A stretch of 64,000 nt of DNA from Candidatus Acetothermia bacterium (GTDB lineage: Bacteria > Bipolaricaulota > Bipolaricaulia > RBG-16-55-9), in NCBI GenBank assembly GCA_016201405.1, contig JACQCZ010000015.1, forward strand, positions 1 to 64,000, read 5' to 3'. Both the position numbers and the translations under genes were made by a program. How positions within the stretch are numbered: position 1 is the stretch's first letter; each line of letters begins with the position of its first letter. The notes beneath the pieces were generated by a model, which made no database searches, was not told the DNA's origin, and saw only the letters and a program-made list of their open reading frames with translations. This document shows, in pieces, positions 58,983 through 64,000 of this stretch.

Positions 58983-59818
58983 CAGAGAACCAATTTCATC
59001 TGAAACTGTGATAGCTCTTCTCTGCGGAAACCGAGGCTTTCAAAAAAATGAGGGGCAATCTCTTCCGGCCAGATGATCGAGATGGCCCACGTCTTCTCGG
59101 GAAATTTTGTAAAGAGCGCCCGAAGCAGCCGCGAGGCGTGGCCCTTGCGCTGCTCGCCTCGCTCCACAACGAGCGAGCGAATGGCGATCTGCGGCTTGGT
59201 GGGGTCTGAGATGGCCGCATAGGCTGCGCCTAATCGAAAGCCACAGTTTGGCCGCCCCATCTGAGCCAGCGTTCCGGCGGATGCCTGCCAGGGAAGATTT
59301 TCAGGAGCTTCGTTTGAGAGAAGTCTTGCAATCTGTCGAATGTCAACTTCTTCAAGATTTTTGTCAGCAATGCCTTGAGGCTTATCAATGCGAAAGCCAG
59401 TCAGACTGCGCTCCATCTCAAATCCATAGCTCTTGTAGAGCTTGAGGGCGACTATATTTTGCTCGATCACTTCAAGCACCATGATCTTATCTCTGCGCTC
59501 TCTCGATTCCGCTATGAGCTGCTCCATTGCCCTGCGCCCGACGCCCGAGCCTCGCGCTTCCGGCACAACTCCCATCGCTGCGAGGCGAGTCGTCCAGCCA
59601 CGATGAGCCAAGAGCGCGCACCCCACTGGCTCTTCATCTCGCAAGAAGACTCGGCTTGTGTTGAGGTCAATGCCATCCAGCCTCACGATGGATGCAAACG
59701 TGGAAGGCGTGAACAAGATGGGCAAGAAATACTTTTCAAAGGAGCGGGTGAGCAGATCCGCCAGCTCTTTGAGATCCAGCTCAATAGCAGGCTTGAGGTC
59801 CAAACTTGCGCTCATCAA
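58982..59818 (-). CDS. tandem GNAT N-acetyltransferase
   Basis: A 278-residue protein with two GNAT-like halves. The first has the acetyl-CoA loop 'GVVPEARGSGVGRRAMEQLI' (RGSGVGR). The second has 'SLVVERGEQRKGHASRLLRA' (QRKGHA) and ends 'FFESLGFRREELSQF'. Either or both may bind acetyl-CoA. Target unknown; amino groups on proteins or small molecules are usual. The ATG overlaps the stop of the methyltransferase gene by 4 bases. Confidence 0.82.
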   Translation of the reverse strand: MMSASLDLKPAIELDLKELADLLTRSFEKYFLPILFTPSTFASIVRLDGIDLNTSRVFLRDEEPVGCALLAHRGWTTRLAAMGVVPEARGSGVGRRAMEQLIAESRERRDKIMVLEVIEQNIVALKLYKSYGFEMERSLTGFRIDKPQGIADKNLEEVDIRQIARLLSNEAPENLPWQASAGTLAQMGRPNCGFRLGAAYAAISDPTKPQIAIRSLVVERGEQRKGHASRLLRALFTKFPEKTWAISIIWPEEIAPHFFESLGFRREELSQFQMKLVL

Positions 59819-60612
59819 GGCTCCAACTGGGCCGTGAGCGTAAAGCTGAGCGGCAGCCGGATCTCCTCAGCTTCCAGATAGACAAAGAGATTGGAGATAT
59901 CGTGCCCATATTCATCGAATGATCTCAAGGCGAGCTTATTCTTGATGCAGGCTCCGATGATGTCCGCGAGCGTGTGATGAAAGCCATATTGGGTCGCAGA
60001 TTTGTATTTCGTCTTGCTGAAGTAGTCTAGTCCGTCCTCTTCGACAAAAGGCTCGGTGCGAAAATAAGAGTAGTGCGGCTGAAACCGATCTTCGGGCTTG
60101 TTGCATTCGTACATGTCAAGAATCGGGTGCATCTCATAGATGAAGAGGCTGCCCTCAGGACGCAGCAGGCGCGCAACCACAGCAAGGAACTGGCTCATGT
60201 CTGGGAGCCAGCAGAGCGCGCCTATTGTCATGAAGACGAGATCAAATTGTTGGTTGAATGCTTCAGGAATTTCATAGACATCACTTTGAACAAACTCACA
60301 GTCGCGCTTCGCTACGGCGTTTAGCTCGCGTCCCTGCGCAATGAAAGCATCCGAGATATCAAAGCCGACGCAGCGCTTAGCTCCCATGTTCTTGACAGAG
60401 ATGAGCTCGCGCCCATTGTTGCAGCAGAGCTGCGCGACATCTTTATTCTTAACGCCAATCTGCTGCAAATGAGAAGTAGCGATCTGATCGAGACAATTAA
60501 AATCTGGCTTCTGCACGTTTTTGATCAGCTCATCAAATTTCAATTTGCGATGGACAGGAGCGGCCTCATTCCAGGCAACGCGATTGGCGGCAGTGAATTC
60601 AGAGCGCTTCAT
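59815..60612 (-). CDS. class I SAM-dependent methyltransferase
   Basis: A 265-residue Rossmann-fold methyltransferase: motif I 'VAQLCCNNGRELISVKNMGA' (two Cys and two Asn in place of the usual Gly-rich loop), 'CVGFDISDAFIAQGRELN' for SAM ribose binding, 'CEFVQSDVYEIP' and 'FDLVFMTIGALCWLPDM'. The C-terminal part may bind the substrate, which is unknown. Its ribosome binding site AAGGAG lies in the last codons of the SIR2-NB-ARC-TPR gene, so the two are tightly coupled. Confidence 0.84.
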   Translation of the reverse strand: MKRSEFTAANRVAWNEAAPVHRKLKFDELIKNVQKPDFNCLDQIATSHLQQIGVKNKDVAQLCCNNGRELISVKNMGAKRCVGFDISDAFIAQGRELNAVAKRDCEFVQSDVYEIPEAFNQQFDLVFMTIGALCWLPDMSQFLAVVARLLRPEGSLFIYEMHPILDMYECNKPEDRFQPHYSYFRTEPFVEEDGLDYFSKTKYKSATQYGFHHTLADIIGACIKNKLALRSFDEYGHDISNLFVYLEAEEIRLPLSFTLTAQLEP

Positions 60613-60615
60613 TCT

Positions 60616-63444
60616 TTACTCCTTGCGTTTTTTCTTTGAACCTTGTGAACTTTTCCCATAGGTTCGTCTAAATCCAGGAGTGTTTGATCGAATTTCTTCT
60701 CTTGCTTCAACTAGCGACGCATAACCTGGATGATCGCGTTCTACTACTTTGAGGAAACGATCAAGTAGATTGACAGCCATTGGGCCTCTATTTTGAGTAA
60801 ATAGATTACTTGCAACTAAGATTGCTGATCTGATTGTATCAGGATGCTTCTCCCCCAGTACCTCTCTCCTGATCTCTAGCGCCTTCTCTCCGTATTCCAG
60901 CGCCTTCTTATTGTCCCCTAAGGCTCTATATGTCCAGCCTACATTATTCAAGGACGTCGCCGTACTGGGATGCTTCTCCCCCAATACCTCTCTCGCGATC
61001 TCTAGAGCTTTCTCTTGATATTCTAGAGCCTTCTTATGATCCCCTAGTTCTCCATATGTCGAACCCACATTATTCAAAAGTGTAGCCGTACGTGGGTGCT
61101 TCTCCCCCAATGCCTCTCTCGTGATCTCTAGCGCTTTCTCTTGATATTCTAGAGCCTTCTTATGATCCCCTAGTTCTCCATATGTCGAACCCACATTACT
61201 CAAAGACGTAGTCGTATCGGGATGCTTCTCTCCGAATAGCTCTCTCCTGATCTCTAGCGCCTTCTCTCCGTATTCCAGCGCCTTCTTATGATCTCCGAGA
61301 CTTCCATAAGTCACACCCACATTGCTCAAAGAAGTAGCTGTATCGGGATGCTTCTCCCCCAATAGCTCTCTCCTGATCTCTAGAGCTTTCTCTTGATATT
61401 CTAGCGCCTTCTTATGATCCCCTAGTTCTCCATATGTCGAACCCACATTACTCAAAGACTGAGCCGTATCGGGATGCTTCTCTCCGAATAGCTCTCTCCT
61501 GATCTCTAGAGCTTTCTCTTTAAACTCAAGTGCCTTCTTATGATCTCCGAGACTTCCATAAGTCACACCCACATTGCTCAAAGAAGTAGCTGTATCGGGA
61601 TGCTTCTCCCCCAATAGCTCTCTCCTAATATCCAGCGCTTTCGCCTCAAAATCAAGCTCCTTCTTATGATCTCCGAGCCTTCCATAAGTCAAACCCACAT
61701 TACTCAAAGCCATAGCTGTATCGGCATGATTTTGACCCAGTGCATTAAGCCTAATTCTTAGCGCTTGCTCTTTATATTCCAAACTCCCGCGAACATCACC
61801 AAGCTCGCTTTTCAAAACTCCCATATCATTGAACAAATGCGCTTTGATCAATTCATCTTTCATGTTATTTGCTTGATACATCTCTTCAGCCTTTTTCGAC
61901 CAATCCATGGCATCCTTATACTGTCCTCTATGAAATGGCGGATAAGCTTGAAGCCACATTAAACGACACGAATGGTCTAAACTGAGTTCCAAAGAATGAT
62001 CCAACCAGGCGCGAAGATGATCCGCTTCGGCTTCAAAATTGGAGAGTTCGGAATATTCTTCTCTTCTTTCTTGAAACCAGTCTGCCGATTTTTTGCATAC
62101 TTCATTTACCCAATCTTTGTTCTTTTGCAAGGGTAGATCTTCACGTCTTACTTCCTGAACAAGCCTGTGAATTGCATAGCTCTCTTTGTCAGGATGCTTT
62201 TGCAGTAGGCGTAGCGAAGCACCCAAACTAAGAGCATTTCGCAACTTGGCCTCATCCTCATGAATTATGAGGTCTTTCATAAGCGGGAAACCCATTGGTG
62301 CAGAACCGCTCCAAGTCAGAAGATTAAGAATTTCAGCAAGCTTTGGTTCTTCCTCCAAAATCTTCTCGCTAACTTTCAGCGTCGAATACAAATCTTTGTC
62401 GTGTTTTGTAAAGCTGCCTTTCAGAAATTGAGGAGGTAACGCGATTTTTAGGCTCGTTTCAAGCAATCCAGCATACTCTGTCCAATTCAACTGTCGATAT
62501 CTGACAAAAGCACCTGCTATTTCAAGAGCCAATGGCAAACCATCTAGCTTTTCTATTATTTCATCAACAGCCTTCTTTTCCTCTTCAGAAATCGGCTCTT
62601 TACCCACTTCTTGAGTCAACAGTTTGTAGGAATCTTTTGGATTTAGCTTATCAATGGGTACAGAAATGAACCCAGGTTGTTCATTGCGACCGGTGACAAG
62701 AATGTGAGGGTTGGCTTCAGTTGTAGGAAGGTAAGGCTCAATATCTTTCAGCTCAACAAGATTATCAAAAACTACCAGGCATTCTGAGAACGACCTCAAA
62801 CGATGGATCGCTATACTTAGCTTGTCTTTATGTTCAGACAAAGGTGCAATCCATCTTGCCTCTTCAGCAATCCCGACTAGTTGCGCGGCAATATCCTGGT
62901 CAGCATTGAGCCAGATCACACCATTTGGATACTCGTCCTTAAATCGATGGGCATATTCAACAGCCAGTTGAGTCTTTCCTAGCCCACCTAAACCCTGGAA
63001 AATTGCGGTTTGGCCTATCGCAGTAGGCTTCCCGCTTGTTAGTTGATCGCGAACTTTAGCCAGTGAAGTATCACGTCCAATGACCTGATCGCCTTTTTGT
63101 CGGAATGGAATATGAACAATTCGATTTTTGCGATCATATTTGATTTCTGATTCAACAGTTTTTTTCTTCTCTTCATCTTTGGAAGTTGACGGAGTCGTTT
63201 TTGAATTCTTAGCATATTGAGCCAGCTCTCCAAGAAGCTCAATTTGTGGAACACCGAAATCCTCGAATGTAACAACCTCCAAAGAAAGTAGATTTAGTCT
63301 CTTTATTTCATCACTCTGTGACTCTCGTACCAAAACATAGTGTGGTCCATTAGATCCTTTGTATATTTCACTGACTGCTTTTAGCTGCAGACCAAAATGC
63401 TCATCTTGTAAACTGAATCCGATAAACAAAAGAGTGTGAAACAA
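60616..63444 (-). CDS. NB-ARC ATPase with TPR repeats (C-terminal part of a frameshifted SIR2-NB-ARC-TPR gene)
   Basis: A 942-codon frame. The first 60 codons are the end of a SIR2-like domain ('FHTLLFIGFSLQDEHFGLQL'), not a true start. Next is an NB-ARC switch ATPase: Walker A 'GLGGLGKT' (151-158), Walker B 'CLVVFDNLVEL', 'HILVTGRNEQ' and the GLPL motif 'KLDGLPLALEIAGAF'. A helical linker follows, then eight 42-residue TPR units and a degenerate last one, and a Lys-rich tail. In NLR-like immune proteins the TPRs sense a trigger, NB-ARC oligomerises and SIR2 destroys NAD+. The SIR2 part is in another frame just upstream (63401-64000). ATG/TTG starts at 63444 would give a protein with no effector. 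Confidence 0.85.
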   Translation of the reverse strand: MFHTLLFIGFSLQDEHFGLQLKAVSEIYKGSNGPHYVLVRESQSDEIKRLNLLSLEVVTFEDFGVPQIELLGELAQYAKNSKTTPSTSKDEEKKKTVESEIKYDRKNRIVHIPFRQKGDQVIGRDTSLAKVRDQLTSGKPTAIGQTAIFQGLGGLGKTQLAVEYAHRFKDEYPNGVIWLNADQDIAAQLVGIAEEARWIAPLSEHKDKLSIAIHRLRSFSECLVVFDNLVELKDIEPYLPTTEANPHILVTGRNEQPGFISVPIDKLNPKDSYKLLTQEVGKEPISEEEKKAVDEIIEKLDGLPLALEIAGAFVRYRQLNWTEYAGLLETSLKIALPPQFLKGSFTKHDKDLYSTLKVSEKILEEEPKLAEILNLLTWSGSAPMGFPLMKDLIIHEDEAKLRNALSLGASLRLLQKHPDKESYAIHRLVQEVRREDLPLQKNKDWVNEVCKKSADWFQERREEYSELSNFEAEADHLRAWLDHSLELSLDHSCRLMWLQAYPPFHRGQYKDAMDWSKKAEEMYQANNMKDELIKAHLFNDMGVLKSELGDVRGSLEYKEQALRIRLNALGQNHADTAMALSNVGLTYGRLGDHKKELDFEAKALDIRRELLGEKHPDTATSLSNVGVTYGSLGDHKKALEFKEKALEIRRELFGEKHPDTAQSLSNVGSTYGELGDHKKALEYQEKALEIRRELLGEKHPDTATSLSNVGVTYGSLGDHKKALEYGEKALEIRRELFGEKHPDTTTSLSNVGSTYGELGDHKKALEYQEKALEITREALGEKHPRTATLLNNVGSTYGELGDHKKALEYQEKALEIAREVLGEKHPSTATSLNNVGWTYRALGDNKKALEYGEKALEIRREVLGEKHPDTIRSAILVASNLFTQNRGPMAVNLLDRFLKVVERDHPGYASLVEAREEIRSNTPGFRRTYGKSSQGSKKKRKE
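60829..61836 (-). repeat. eight tandem 126 bp units encoding TPRs
   Basis: Eight in-frame units of 42 codons, each like 'NVGSTYGELGDHKKALEYQE' followed by 'KALEIRRELLGEKHPDTAT'. Neighbouring and alternate units share long identical nucleotide runs including silent sites, so they have been copied from one another recently. The two outer units are more diverged. Confidence 0.88.
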
Positions 63445-64000
63445 GGAAAGATCTTAACGTCTCCAAAGCAGCTTTATAAACGCCTTCGATTCCTTCCTTT
63501 TCTGGATAGAGAAATTTGTACCCATCAGGTGTCAAGATTAGGTCGGATGCATTATCTATTTGACCATGCAGATGCCAGATGGTGGGTTTCTTCGCCCCAT
63601 TTCGCAAGGCATCAGCCTGTTCAGCGGGTGCTTCAATGTCCCATTCAGCCAAATTGGCAGAATCACCACATGACCACCTCAGTACTCGATCATAATTAGT
63701 CGGTATGATGAGATTGCTACCGAGTTCCCACACAAGTTTTGCTAACTTCAAACTTTCGTCTTCCACATCATCTTTTGAGTGATCAAATTGGCTTTTCAGA
63801 AATTTTGCCCACAATCCTCCTTTCAAACCCTGTCTCGCTCGTTGTGCCGCCAACAAAAGATCAGGTTCCGGCAAATGCAACTCGCTCTTTATGGAGTTTG
63901 CGAATACGGATTTGTCGTTTGCATCTAGCTCTTTGCAAGCGTTCTCAAGAAGTTGTTTCCAGCTTGGGAAGAGGCTCTTCTGCAAGCCCTTTCGTTTGAC
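63401..64000 (-). CDS. SIR2-like NADase domain (N-terminal part of the same frameshifted gene; continues past the window)
   Basis: A frame entering from the right edge and ending at TGA 63403-63401. It encodes most of a SIR2_2-type domain: 'FPSWKQLLENACKELD', 'NLIIPTNYDRVLRW' (the TNYD motif whose Asn and Asp bind NAD), 'IWHLHGQIDNASDLILT' (catalytic His) and 'DGYKFLY'. The expected Gly-rich start ('GAGxS') is outside the window. The normal ending 'LRSFLVSHTLLFIGFSL' switches frame after 'FLVSH' near 63430; adding back one AC to CACAC would join it to the NB-ARC frame. Confidence 0.82.
   Translation of the reverse strand, partial: VKRKGLQKSLFPSWKQLLENACKELDANDKSVFANSIKSELHLPEPDLLLAAQRARQGLKGGLWAKFLKSQFDHSKDDVEDESLKLAKLVWELGSNLIIPTNYDRVLRWSCGDSANLAEWDIEAPAEQADALRNGAKKPTIWHLHGQIDNASDLILTPDGYKFLYPEKEGIEGVYKAALETLRSFLVSHSFVYRIQFTR

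Noticed and set aside
60829-61836. Regular repeats that might be taken for a CRISPR or satellite array
   Set aside because: The 126-base period is in frame and encodes 42-residue TPR units with no spacers.
63401-63444. Programmed ribosomal frameshift joining SIR2 and NB-ARC
   Set aside because: No classic slippery heptamer followed by a stem-loop is visible; loss of an AC dinucleotide or a sequencing error is simpler, though not excluded.

Overview
The window looks like chromosomal DNA of an uncultivated diderm bacterium of moderate GC. The evidence for an outer membrane is an MlaD/MlaF/MlaE transporter, lipoproteins with lipoboxes, two proteins ending in the C-terminal Phe of outer-membrane barrels, and a periplasm-facing SodC. 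I cannot name the phylum with confidence; gene content and an 'NGVYLY...KLVVLR' surface-protein tail would fit a candidate phylum such as Bipolaricaulota or a neighbour. Several genes start a few bases after a good -10 box with no ribosome binding site, so leaderless initiation seems common, alongside genes with strong Shine-Dalgarno sites. Three tRNA genes are present (Ser-GGA, Arg-GCG, Lys-CTT), all with encoded CCA. No rRNA, CRISPR array, transposase or integrase was found.

Layout. 1-9.6 kb: a lysine-rich histone-like protein, envelope proteins, a PQQ sugar dehydrogenase, YciI and DinB proteins, a divergent dihydroorotate dehydrogenase, an S10 peptidase and an FMN hydroxy-acid oxidase. 9.6-18 kb: a VOC protein between two broken XRE-regulator tails beside tRNA-Ser, a GMC oxidoreductase, xseA, a hicAB pair with a wrecked toxin, carbamate kinase and pyruvate kinase. 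18-27 kb: a succinate dehydrogenase operon, mlaEFD and hyuA with a CHY zinc-finger gene. 27-31.6 kb: an ankyrin/MarR divergent pair and a complete Zur-znuABC locus. 31.6-35 kb: an ArsR-led operon of four SRPBCC proteins, a DinB protein and a frameshifted DoxX. 35-45 kb: a nitronate-monooxygenase-like gene, a Tat-exported FG-GAP protein, hyuB, nadE, purH, a small insertion that duplicated the purH 3' end, and hisC. 45-50 kb: a histidine kinase/receiver pair, Crp-type and Lrp-type regulators, and sodC. 50-58.6 kb: M20 peptidase, PKD lipoprotein, fabH, rarA and a large peptidase/beta-propeller/barrel protein. 58.7-64 kb: a minus-strand operon beginning beyond the right edge with a SIR2-NB-ARC-TPR protein (frameshifted), then a methyltransferase, a double GNAT protein and an Smr protein.

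The most interesting items are: (1) the about 620 bp insertion at the end of purH, carrying one gene that may have a PD-(D/E)XK fold and leaving two 54 bp copies of the purH tail; (2) the SIR2-NB-ARC-TPR gene, an NLR-like, probably anti-phage, protein with a homogenised TPR array and a frameshift at the effector/switch junction; (3) the ArsR/SRPBCC/DinB/DoxX operon with a near-perfect autoregulated leaderless promoter; (4) the HExxH peptidase-TolB propeller-barrel fusion; and (5) a hicA toxin gene with its catalytic segment deleted beside an intact hicB.
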